A DNA stretch of 8,266 bases from Ruminococcaceae bacterium UBA1865 (lineage in GTDB: Bacteria; Bacillota; Clostridia; Oscillospirales; Acutalibacteraceae): assembly GCA_002338255.1 (NCBI GenBank), contig DDHX01000053.1:1-8266 (forward strand), read 5' to 3'. Both the position numbers and the translations under genes were made by a program. Every line of letters starts with the position of its first letter. Within the stretch, counting starts at the first letter, position 1. Shown piece after piece: positions 1 through 5,148 of this stretch. The notes beneath the pieces were generated by a model. The model was not told where the DNA came from. It searched no databases and worked only from the letters and a program-made list of their open reading frames with translations.

Positions 1-13
1 AAGATAACACGAG

Positions 14-36
14 CATTTGAAATAGAAGTTCAAATG
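14..36. repeat. Inverted repeat, 8-bp perfect arms
   Basis: Arms CATTTGAA (14-21) and TTCAAATG (29-36) flank a 7-nt spacer. It lies in non-coding DNA at the left edge. There is no T-run, so it is not a terminator by itself. It shares the TTCAAAT/ATTTGAA half-site with a palindrome upstream of the recombinase gene (1497-1513). It could be a protein-binding site or chance in AT-rich DNA. Confidence 0.4.
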
Positions 37-110
37 TTGGTCTTGACTTACTAAGTTGTCAATGATCGCCAGTCTCAGGCAGTAATTGCAAGCAGTTACA
101 TTATGAGACA

Positions 111-129
111 CACAATGCTCAACATTGTG
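111..129. repeat. Inverted repeat, 7-bp perfect arms
   Basis: CACAATG (111-117) and CATTGTG (123-129) are separated by 5 nt. This is the second of several dyads in the non-coding left edge; a weaker one, TTGAC/GTCAA, lies at 43-47 and 58-62. The role is unknown. Confidence 0.35.
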
Positions 130-140
130 CACGAAATTGT

Positions 141-186
141 GAAAAAACAAAGTCTGCACCCTGATCGTCCAATAAGGGTACAGACT
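141..186 (-). terminator. Leftward intrinsic terminator
   Basis: Arms 151-161 and 176-186 give an 11-bp stem with a 14-nt loop. Read on the minus strand, the single imperfect pair (157/180) becomes a U-G wobble, and the stem is followed by TTTGTTTTTT (150 down to 141). On the plus strand the same position is a C/A mismatch. The leftward orientation is therefore favoured. No minus-strand gene immediately upstream is visible, so what it terminates is unclear. Confidence 0.5.
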
Positions 187-187
187 C

Positions 188-217
188 TTGACATGTATCC
201 GAAATACGTGCTAAAAT
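188..217 (+). promoter_or_regulatory. Strong sigma-A-type promoter
   Basis: A perfect -35 TTGACA (188-193) is followed by an 18-bp spacer and -10 TAAAAT (212-217). Transcription would begin near 222-225, at the first hairpin of the candidate RNA. It is the best promoter match I see in the window. No open reading frame follows within 190 nt, which supports an RNA product. Confidence 0.65.
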
Positions 218-220
218 AGC

Positions 221-416
221 AACGCATAAACGGCGTTCACAAGTCATAAGCGGTCCCATAACCCTTATGGCGGATGGCGGCTAACTGTTTGATCGGCAGT
301 TGGTCGCCTGTGGATGCTTTTTATTGTCCACATGGAGAATTATATTACATAAATTTGGTAATTGCAAGGAAAATTTAATATTTTATTATTGACTGGAGAT
401 ATTTCCGGTCTTTTTT
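221..416 (+). ncRNA. Candidate structured non-coding RNA, family not recognised
   Basis: Between a strong promoter and an intrinsic terminator lies about 190 nt with no credible ORF and four consecutive hairpins. They are: arms 221-225/233-237 (5 bp); 256-261/265-270 (6 bp, 3-nt loop); 276-287/297-308 (12 bp with two G-U wobbles, 9-nt loop); and 309-314/327-332 (6 bp). Both wobbles in the 12-bp stem pair only in the plus-strand RNA, which fixes the likely strand. The arm at 264-270 could instead pair with CATAAG at 245-250, so two mutually exclusive folds are possible, as in switching RNAs. I checked by eye for core motifs of RNase P, SRP RNA, T-box and the common riboswitches and saw none. 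It could be a small RNA, an attenuated leader, or a host RNA beside the insertion. Confidence 0.45.
391..416 (+). terminator. Intrinsic terminator of the candidate RNA
   Basis: The stem GACTGGA (391-397) pairs with TCCGGTC (404-410), including one T-G wobble that pairs only in the plus-strand transcript. Six Ts (411-416) follow directly. It ends the transcript started at the 188-217 promoter. Confidence 0.65.
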
Positions 417-480
417 ATGAGTTTAGCAGCCAGAGCAGTTTCGTGATATGATTAAATTAGAATCATGTTGTTAAATCAAT

Positions 481-525
481 AAAGCAGGGTAGAAGTATGT
501 AATTTTACTTCTACTCTGCTTTTTT
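481..525. terminator. Very stable terminator downstream of the recombinase
   Basis: Arms 481-497 and 506-522 give a 17-bp stem with an 8-nt loop. The one non-Watson-Crick pair (488/515) is a G-U wobble on the plus strand and a C/A mismatch on the minus strand. The plus-strand T-run is six long (520-525). It is therefore strongest rightward but also sits 26 bp past the leftward recombinase stop, so it probably works for both strands and insulates that gene from the RNA locus. Confidence 0.7.
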
Positions 526-550
526 AGATTAAAACTAAACGAGTTACTTT

Positions 551-1408
551 TTATGCAGATTTGTGCAGCAAATAAATTTGCTGTTTAAGGAAGTTATCCT
601 CTGCGGTTGTATACTGCCTTAATGTAAAGGCTATGTCTGTATGACCAAGTAAAACTGAGAGAGCTTTATAGTCTACTCCATTTTCGATTAATCGGGTTGC
701 AAAACTGTGGCGGTATACGTGATTCGTTAAAAAATCAATGCCAGTTTCCCTTCTCATCCGTTGGTATAAGCGCTTTAAAACGCTCTCGGTAACTGGAGAC
801 TTCCTTGTAGAATTGAAAATGTAATCATTGTAATGTGGAAGAGAACTAATAATATTGTTGGCTTCAGGTATCAGTGGAATTGTTCTTACTTCTGCTCTGG
901 TTTTGCTTTCAATAATGCGGATGCTCTCTTTATCGGAATTGTAATCTTCCCATTTTAGACTGCACAGCTCACTTGAGCGAATGCCAGTATATAAAAAGAA
1001 GAGCACAATATAACCGAGCATGTCCCTTTTTGCCGCTTGTTCAACTTTAACTTGTTCAGATTGTGTTAATGCTCTGACGTTCTTTTGCGATGCTTCCTTC
1101 GGGATGGATAACTTTCCAATGGGATTAACGTCGCAATATCTATTTCGAGTGGCAATTAAAAATGATTGATTGATAACCACCCTCATGTCATTTAGAGTTG
1201 ATTTCGCGTATTTACTTGCCAGTGAATTGATAAATATTTGTACTTCAAGTTCATGGACTTCATTAACCATCTTGTAGAGAAATTCAGGGCCTTGTCTACG
1301 AATTCTTTTTATGGCGTCGTCATAACAGCGATACGTTTTTTCTTTCTTACAAGGCTTTACATAAACCTCTAACCATTCATCTAACCAATTGTTTACAGTG
1401 TTTTGCAT
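551..1408 (-). CDS. Tyrosine recombinase / phage-type integrase
   Basis: This 285-residue site-specific recombinase would cut and rejoin DNA through a covalent tyrosine link, integrating or excising the element. Residues ~5-95 form the SAM-like core-binding domain; ~105-280 form the catalytic domain. All six active-site residues are visible: R144 (TGIRSSE), K169, H230 and R233 (HVYRHSF), H256 (LLGH) and the nucleophile Y266. The protein is XerC/D-sized and lacks the extra N-terminal arm-binding domain of many longer element integrases. The start is well set: AAGGAGG lies 10 nt before the ATG. It is transcribed leftward with its own ~220-bp upstream region containing two palindromes. Its position beside non-coding DNA rich in dyads fits the end of an element, but no attachment-site pair can be identified in this window. 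Confidence 0.93.
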   Translation of the reverse strand: MQNTVNNWLDEWLEVYVKPCKKEKTYRCYDDAIKRIRRQGPEFLYKMVNEVHELEVQIFINSLASKYAKSTLNDMRVVINQSFLIATRNRYCDVNPIGKLSIPKEASQKNVRALTQSEQVKVEQAAKRDMLGYIVLFFLYTGIRSSELCSLKWEDYNSDKESIRIIESKTRAEVRTIPLIPEANNIISSLPHYNDYIFNSTRKSPVTESVLKRLYQRMRRETGIDFLTNHVYRHSFATRLIENGVDYKALSVLLGHTDIAFTLRQYTTAEDNFLKQQIYLLHKSA

Positions 1409-1451
1409 TCTTAAAATGCCTCCTTAAAATATATGTCGAACATAAAGAGTA

Positions 1452-1464
1452 TCGGTGTCACCGA
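1452..1464. promoter_or_regulatory. Operator-like palindrome upstream of recombinase
   Basis: TCGGTGTCACCGA is a perfect palindrome with 6-bp arms around one base, 44 bp before the recombinase start. That is where a promoter for the gene should lie. No good -35/-10 pair is obvious, so regulation by a repressor here is inference. Confidence 0.35.
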
Positions 1465-1496
1465 GGAAAGCTTGAATTAATCGGGTAAGGCATCCT

Positions 1497-1513
1497 TTCA
1501 AATCACATTTGAA
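1497..1513. promoter_or_regulatory. 17-bp palindrome upstream of recombinase
   Basis: TTCAAATCACATTTGAA has 7-bp perfect arms around a 3-bp centre. It lies in the 220-bp gap between the recombinase start and the AbrB-pair terminator. It could be a regulator-binding or recombinase-binding site. The same half-site occurs in the dyad at 14-36. Confidence 0.35.
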
Positions 1514-1588
1514 CTCGGCAGGCTGGGGATGAGACAATTTCGAAACTGATACACAAATAATGAAATGGCGCTAATTGTAAAAGCATTG

Positions 1589-1614
1589 AAAAGCGGACGT
1601 GCGTCCGCTTTTTT
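1589..1614. terminator. Terminator of the AbrB-like operon
   Basis: A perfect 10-bp stem, AAAAGCGGAC (1589-1598) with GTCCGCTTTT (1603-1612), encloses a GTGC loop. It lies 15 bp past the leftward stop at 1629. The plus strand has six Ts and the minus strand four, so it can act in both directions and separates the AbrB-like pair from the recombinase gene. Confidence 0.75.
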
Positions 1615-1628
1615 GCATTTCGACAAGG

Positions 1629-1946
1629 TTATAAAACCTGCTTGCTCACACTGACTTTTAGGCCGTCGCCTATTCCAATGAGGTATAACGAATCCTGTCC
1701 GGAAACAAGCTGATTTCTGTGAATAAAATCAGCAGGTATGTAAGTGCTGCAAGCCCGGACAACTATTTTTTCTTCATTGTCGGCCAATGGTCGTTCCATA
1801 TATGGCCGATAAATGAAATAATCCTCGTGATTTTCCCGAATTACAACGTCATTACGGGTGTTGATTCCAAATTGTTCTAAGTAAAGTCTTGGAAAGTAAA
1901 TGCTTTTCATAGATGATATTTTAAGTGGACTGCCTAAGATTCTCAT
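1629..1946 (-). CDS. Double AbrB-like (SpoVT/AbrB fold) protein, second of pair
   Basis: A 105-residue protein with two consecutive AbrB-type half domains. Residues ~8-47 include a YFPRLYLEQFGI segment, and ~62-102 include a YIPADFIHRNQLVSGQDSLYL segment. Each shows the family pattern of a short strand, a (I/F)P turn, a helix, and a G/ND-V-strand hairpin. AbrB-family proteins are usually dimeric DNA-binding regulators or antitoxins; here one chain may supply both halves of a dimer. The start overlaps the upstream gene's stop by 4 bp (ATGA), with GAGGAGG about 8 nt before it, so the two genes are translationally coupled. No toxin gene adjoins it, which argues against a simple MazEF-type antitoxin. 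The DNA-binding role is inferred from the fold pattern only. Confidence 0.72.
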   Translation of the reverse strand: MRILGSPLKISSMKSIYFPRLYLEQFGINTRNDVVIRENHEDYFIYRPYMERPLADNEEKIVVRACSTYIPADFIHRNQLVSGQDSLYLIGIGDGLKVSVSKQVL

Positions 1947-2281
1947 TTTGACTGCACCTCCTCAAAGCAAAAAAATTCCATGTTTTTAGGGCAAATAAGG
2001 ATTCCCTCTGTCGTTGCCAAAAGATAAACGTAATCGCCGATGCTTACCTTGTTCTCCGTCGCCCAATCAGTGGGCAGATTGAAGCGACCCATGCTGATCT
2101 CTTTGATTGCAAGTGAAGACGAACCGTCTGTCGGCATGATGCGCAGCAGGGACTTTTCACGCTGCATCAGCACTTTGTCATTCTCCCGTATGCTAAAAAG
2201 CTTGCGAAAACTCTTGTCTATCACAATCCGGTGCCTTGCCGAAACGACCGCCGGCATACCGATAATTTTTTCCATGTTCAT
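1943..2281 (-). CDS. Double AbrB-like (SpoVT/AbrB fold) protein, first of pair
   Basis: A 112-residue paralogue of the downstream gene's product. The first AbrB-like half is at residues ~9-50 (VVSARHRIVIDKSFRKLFSI, then NDKVLM). The second is at ~59-98 (RFNLPTDWATENKVSIGDYVYLL). The first half matches the AbrB 'G-R-I-x-I-P' consensus loosely, with D in place of the usual P. The start is chosen by AAGGAG 8 nt upstream of the first ATG; a second ATG two codons later is too far away. It is the promoter-proximal gene of a two-gene leftward operon ending at the 1589-1614 terminator. A likely job is transcriptional control of element genes, possibly as a heteromer with its partner, which is inference. 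Confidence 0.72.
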   Translation of the reverse strand: MNMEKIIGMPAVVSARHRIVIDKSFRKLFSIRENDKVLMQREKSLLRIMPTDGSSSLAIKEISMGRFNLPTDWATENKVSIGDYVYLLATTEGILICPKNMEFFCFEEVQSK

Positions 2282-2403
2282 TTTTATAACTCCTTAGTTT
2301 TATTTGGGGGCATTTAAAGCAGAGAAAAAAGTAAACTTGCCCATATGTTCACTTATCCCTGCTTGCATCCATCAGTCATTGGTCAAATCATACCCAATGC
2401 GCA

Positions 2404-2538
2404 TTATCCGTCATCAGCTTGTGCAAGGATGATTTCTTTCCATGCACGAAATTTATGTTTATGCAGTAGTATTCTCTTAGCTAACTTAGAGCTTAAATCT
2501 TCTTTTCTCTGCTTTAACGTAACCTTCTTTCTGGACAT
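2404..2538 (-). CDS. Doubtful small basic ORF, 44 aa
   Basis: An ORF starting at ATG 2538 encodes a lysine/arginine-rich, helix-prone 44-residue peptide (MSRKKVTLKQRKEDL..., ending ADDG). It stays open upstream to an in-frame ATG at 2565, which would give 53 aa. Neither start has a recognisable ribosome binding site. It reads like the N-terminal helix of a small nucleic-acid-associated protein such as those beside mobilisation genes, but I do not recognise it. It could be a remnant or a chance ORF. It lies between the AbrB pair and the 28-bp palindrome, in a region otherwise empty of genes. Confidence 0.25.
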   Translation of the reverse strand: MSRKKVTLKQRKEDLSSKLAKRILLHKHKFRAWKEIILAQADDG

Positions 2539-2645
2539 AGTTCTTTGGGATGTCACCGGTGACATGGGGGAGGGTGTCAAAAGAAGTAAAGGATTACCCT
2601 TGCGTGTTATACGGGCTTACAATCGATTGGCACTTACCGGGCCGC

Positions 2646-2673
2646 AGTAGCGGAACTGATCAGCTCCGCTACT
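2646..2673. repeat. 28-bp near-perfect palindrome
   Basis: Outer arms AGTAGCGGA (2646-2654) and TCCGCTACT (2665-2673) are perfect, and the inner CTGATCAG (2656-2663) is itself a palindrome. Only one pair, 2655/2664, mismatches. The next plus-strand bases are TTGTGT, a weak T-run. It may be a terminator, an operator or a transposon-like end. It is clearly GC-richer than the DNA to its right and marks a composition change near 2680. Confidence 0.5.
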
Positions 2674-2804
2674 TTGTGTAGAGGGCAACAAAAAAACTCC
2701 CCTGCATAAACAGAAAAGCCATAATTAAGAAATATTCATATTATCCCAAACTGCTGTTTTGTATAATTAGGTACCGCACACAGCACTGAAAAAAGTCAAT
2801 CCCG

Positions 2805-2838
2805 AAAAACCGCCAAATTTTCAATTTAGCTGTTTTTT
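2805..2838. terminator. Terminator-like hairpin, imperfect 15-bp stem
   Basis: Arms 2805-2819 and 2823-2837 pair symmetrically around a 3-nt loop, with imperfect pairs at 2811/2831 and 2814/2828. AAAAAC/GTTTTT forms the base and AAATT/AATTT the tip. T-runs exist in both directions. Since 2814/2828 is a wobble only in the minus transcript, a leftward role is slightly favoured. Little GC, so it may be weak. Confidence 0.35.
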
Positions 2839-2862
2839 GAATCAATAAAATTGATATTTAAT

Positions 2863-2880
2863 ACCACAAGATATTGTGGT
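2863..2880. promoter_or_regulatory. Operator-like palindrome before the 3011 gene
   Basis: ACCACAAGATATTGTGGT has 7-bp perfect arms around GATA. A possible promoter overlaps it: TTGAAT at 2837-2842 with TAATAC at 2859-2864, 16-bp spacing. If real, the dyad would cover the transcription start of the rightward gene at 3011. Another dyad, ATCAAT/ATTGAT (2841-2855), sits within the spacer. The leader would be about 140 nt. Confidence 0.35.
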
Positions 2881-3010
2881 TCGATAAAAACTGGGGAATC
2901 TTTAATTTTCTTTAAATTTCAAATAATTTCAATCATAATACGTAGGGTAATGATATGTTCTCTTAATTCTTTAATATCACAACCGATAAACATAAGGAGG
3001 GGTGAAAGAA

Positions 3011-3601
3011 TTGAAGCTAACAAATTTACAAAACCTATATGAGGAAATGAAAGCTGCAGGACTCAGTAGACAACAGTTCGATTTTGAATATAATGAAGTA
3101 GAAGCTGATACATTTTTCTTTATTGATCAAAACCCATTTATTTTGGCATTTGGTTTAAAGCTTACCCGAACATATTTTGAAATCGAAATTGAATCCAAAA
3201 ACTTACAGACAGCGGACTTCTTTACGCCGGAGCTGTATAAGACTATCTGTAGGGAATTCCATATTAAATATGATCCAAATCATACTTATAAACCCATTGA
3301 CTTCTTAAAAGCCATTAATAAGGAAGTTCCCCAACATGTTAAAAACACAAGAAAGACAAAGCCTTCTAATATGATCAGATATCACAGAGACGTAGATGAA
3401 GCAGAAAAAATATATTTTTGTGGATTCCTTGATAATAATAAAGCTGGTACTAAAGTTAGAAATTTAGAAAAGACAAGGTTGCTCATGGGAGAAAAAGCCT
3501 ACATAACATGCAAGCAAGAAAATCTTAGTACTAAATGGACTGATGATCCTAAAAAAGACAAATATAATCATTGGGAAGAACTCAGGCCAGAAGTTCATTA
3601 A
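3011..3601 (+). CDS. DUF6037-like protein of unknown function
   Basis: A 196-residue soluble, charged alpha/beta protein without signal peptide or membrane segment. The N-terminal layout (a helix LTNLQNLYEEMKAAGLSRQQF, then strands around TFFFIDQNPFILAFGL and a FEIEIE strand) resembles what I remember of DUF6037 proteins; that assignment is from memory and tentative. A strong AGGAGG ends at 3000. The GTG at 3002 is too close to it, whereas the TTG at 3011 is 10 nt away, so a rare TTG start is preferred. The gene is AT-rich compared with the element's backbone genes. It converges on the 3598-3984 gene, the two stop codons sharing TTAA. As cargo of a mobile element it might act in defence or host interaction, but nothing catalytic is visible. 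Confidence 0.75.
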   Translation: MKLTNLQNLYEEMKAAGLSRQQFDFEYNEVEADTFFFIDQNPFILAFGLKLTRTYFEIEIESKNLQTADFFTPELYKTICREFHIKYDPNHTYKPIDFLKAINKEVPQHVKNTRKTKPSNMIRYHRDVDEAEKIYFCGFLDNNKAGTKVRNLEKTRLLMGEKAYITCKQENLSTKWTDDPKKDKYNHWEELRPEVH

Positions 3602-3984
3602 TCTGTAAAATCTAATACTCCGTAGTTACTTACATTAAATACCAAAGTATCTTTGATATCCTTTCGTCTCTCTAACTCATCATGAAACTCCCTACTTGAA
3701 ACCTGTTTATAGCAATCATCTGACTGTAATTCGAGCACTTTATATTTTATGATTTGCGGTTTCTCATTACAAGAATCTGCACCATCCAGCATGATTTCTA
3801 TGTGAGAATGTGGTAAAGGCTCGCAATGCACCCTAAACTTATAAAAGTCAATCAGGATTTGGTCCAGTCTTTTTGCCATATTAAGTGCCTTTTTCTTGTT
3901 GGCCGCATCAATGCAAAAACCGGTAGATATATCCATTCTAAGATTATCATTCGACACCTCATAAATTAATTGATATTTAGGCAT
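3598..3984 (-). CDS. Hypothetical protein, 128 aa
   Basis: A soluble protein I do not recognise. It has alternating strands (KYQLIYEVSNDNLRMDI) and a central helix with two cysteines in the middle third (residues ~54 and 72), but no known catalytic motif. The start is supported by AAGGAG 8 nt before ATG 3984. Its stop overlaps the convergent 3011-3601 gene's stop (3598-3601, TTAA). Its start lies only about 20 bp beyond the terminator of the orphan surface-gene fragment, so it must use either read-through or a promoter inside that short gap. The tail-to-tail arrangement implies that full-length transcripts of the two genes would be complementary at their ends. Confidence 0.65.
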   Translation of the reverse strand: MPKYQLIYEVSNDNLRMDISTGFCIDAANKKKALNMAKRLDQILIDFYKFRVHCEPLPHSHIEIMLDGADSCNEKPQIIKYKVLELQSDDCYKQVSSREFHDELERRKDIKDTLVFNVSNYGVLDFTD

Positions 3985-4005
3985 TACACAAACTCCTTTT
4001 TACTT

Positions 4006-4042
4006 AAAAGAGGAACCTTTCTTAAACATAGAAAGGTTCCTC
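4006..4042 (-). terminator. Terminator of the orphan surface-gene fragment
   Basis: A perfect 12-bp stem, GAGGAACCTTTC (4010-4021) with GAAAGGTTCCTC (4031-4042), has a 9-nt loop. Read leftward it is followed by TTTT. It occupies the same place relative to the orphan fragment's stop (about 21 bp after it) as the 5747-5788 hairpin does for the intact gene, and both have 9-nt loops. The stem sequences differ. Confidence 0.75.
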
Positions 4043-4063
4043 AAAAATTTATACAAAGAAAAA

Positions 4064-4286
4064 TCAGTTGACCAGCTTCGGCCCAACATGCCAATCATCG
4101 AAAACGCTGCCATAGATGGTGGTGTAATCCGAAAGGTTCATGCTAAGCATTCCTGCCGGTGTCCATGCGTCTTCCAAATATGCGTAAGCCGTGTACTTGC
4201 CGTGCGGGTACACCACACCGGCTAAAATGTACCTTGCGGTTATAAGGTAGAGTACATATTGATCTTAAAGGCAAAGGATGATGAAT
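4064..4286 (-). pseudogene. Orphan 3' fragment of the large secreted-protein gene
   Basis: This stretch duplicates the last ~73 codons of the 5808-7568 gene and its 3' flank. The final 45 residues, from GKYTAY onward, differ from the intact protein at two positions only, and 4077-4144 is identical to 5821-5888 over 68 bases. Further upstream the copy is broken. A 2-nt length difference near 4203-4210 shifts the frame, another length change lies near 4243-4250, and homology stops at about 4286. No start codon or ribosome binding site serves the fragment. It is therefore a decayed remnant, either of a tandem paralogue replaced by the genes to its right or of a duplication made when they arrived. 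It keeps a terminator in the matching place. Confidence 0.85.
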
Positions 4287-4326
4287 ACACTACATTGTCG
4301 TATTTTCATTTGCAAAATTCGATACT

Positions 4327-4542
4327 TCATTGTAATCGCCCCTTTTTACATTCTTTGTATAGCTCGTCTAATGGAATACCCAATACGGCTGCTATGTCAC
4401 CAATTATTTTAAAACTCGGACTTTTGTTGTCTCCGTTTTCAATCCCATGGATGGTTGACACGGCATGTCCGCTTCGTCGGGCCAGCTCTGATTGTGATAG
4501 GTCTTTTTTAATTCTAATATCTCGAATTTTGTCACTTAACAT
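4327..4542 (-). CDS. Xre-family helix-turn-helix transcriptional regulator
   Basis: A 71-residue single-domain Cro/C1-type repressor. The HTH core is at residues ~16-37 (SQSELARRSG, then VSTIHGIENGD), followed by the usual SFKIIGDIAAVLGIPLDELY tail helices. AAAGGAA about 8 nt upstream supports the ATG at 4542. It lies 42 bp downstream of the membrane-protein gene 4585-5079 on the same strand and may be co-transcribed. A weak promoter (TTGATT, 18 bp, ATATAT; 4588 down to 4559) could also serve it alone. Small Xre proteins beside a membrane protein often control their own operon in cargo modules, which is inference here. Its end lies 41 bp from the orphan surface-gene fragment. Confidence 0.88.
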   Translation of the reverse strand: MLSDKIRDIRIKKDLSQSELARRSGHAVSTIHGIENGDNKSPSFKIIGDIAAVLGIPLDELYKECKKGRLQ

Positions 4543-4584
4543 CTGTTATTTCCTTTCGATATATGGTAAAATTATTGAGCTTAA

Positions 4585-5079
4585 TCAAGCATGGTCAGCC
4601 ATATGAAACCATGGAAGAGAAAATATAACCAATACAATAGGTAATCCCAAGCTAAATAAAACACTCGTTGAAACATTATCGTATTGTTGTAAACACAAAA
4701 AATAAATAACAGAGAAAATATCAACACTGATCCCGACTAAAACAAGTGCAATTGAAAGCCATCTTTTATTGCCCCAATATGCTAAGGTTATAATAACATT
4801 TAAAATAATCCAGTCTGTATCAGCCCAAATAGTTAAAAATGTTGAATTGTCATGGATATGATAACCAAGCATGATAATTCCAATATAAGACGGAAAGAGG
4901 CAGTATCCAAGTTGATACAATTCAAAAGAAAACCAATGTCCCCAAGGGCGATTATTGTTAGCTTGTTGATAATATACTTTGTTTTTCATGTTTTGAGTGT
5001 CAGTTTGCAAAGCAAACTTGTTGAGGCAATCGGTATCCTCATGGTGATTTTTCTTTTGCTTGGCATTCTTATTTTTCAT
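4585..5079 (-). CDS. Putative four-helix integral membrane protein
   Basis: A 164-residue protein with a hydrophilic N-terminus (~1-50) and four hydrophobic segments at about 54-74, 80-101, 106-129 and 137-157. It is rich in Trp and Tyr (RPWGHWFSFELYQLGY). I do not recognise the family. The start at 5079 is favoured by AGGAG 10 nt upstream; an internal ATG at 4989 has no such site. Most of its N-terminal half is antisense to an open plus-strand frame (4852-5532), so one of the two is over-extended. The Shine-Dalgarno evidence favours this strand. It precedes the Xre regulator and probably forms an operon with it. Possible roles are immunity, transport or toxin; nothing in the sequence decides. 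Confidence 0.58.
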   Translation of the reverse strand: MKNKNAKQKKNHHEDTDCLNKFALQTDTQNMKNKVYYQQANNNRPWGHWFSFELYQLGYCLFPSYIGIIMLGYHIHDNSTFLTIWADTDWIILNVIITLAYWGNKRWLSIALVLVGISVDIFSVIYFLCLQQYDNVSTSVLFSLGLPIVLVIFSLPWFHMADHA

Positions 5080-5148
5080 TTTTTAGATACTCCTATTACA
5101 AATTATTTATCAATAACAATAGGAAAAAAGAACACATTAGAATTACAT

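Noticed and set aside
221..416. Known RNA classes such as T-box, RNase P, SRP RNA, 6S or common riboswitches
   Set aside because: Their core sequence motifs are not visible and the fold is a row of short hairpins, so no named class was assigned.
2040..2297. Plus-strand ORF antisense to the first AbrB-like gene
   Set aside because: It has no ribosome binding site, and the minus-strand frame has a strong one, family-like sequence and operon coupling.
2345..2650. Plus-strand 101-codon ORF
   Set aside because: No ribosome binding site, Cys/Leu/Ser-rich noise-like composition and no recognisable pattern; it is antisense to the small basic ORF.
2851..3042. Plus-strand 63-codon ORF overlapping the start of the 3011 gene
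   Set aside because: It runs through an operator-like palindrome and a leader region, has no ribosome binding site, and overlaps a better supported gene.
4064..4286. Orphan toxin C-terminus of a polymorphic toxin system
   Set aside because: The fragment matches the intact protein's own C-terminus rather than an alternative one, is frameshifted, and shows no toxin motif; the neighbouring gene is not an evident immunity gene.
4259..4606. Plus-strand ORF antisense to the Xre regulator
   Set aside because: The minus-strand frame is a clear helix-turn-helix protein with its own ribosome binding site.
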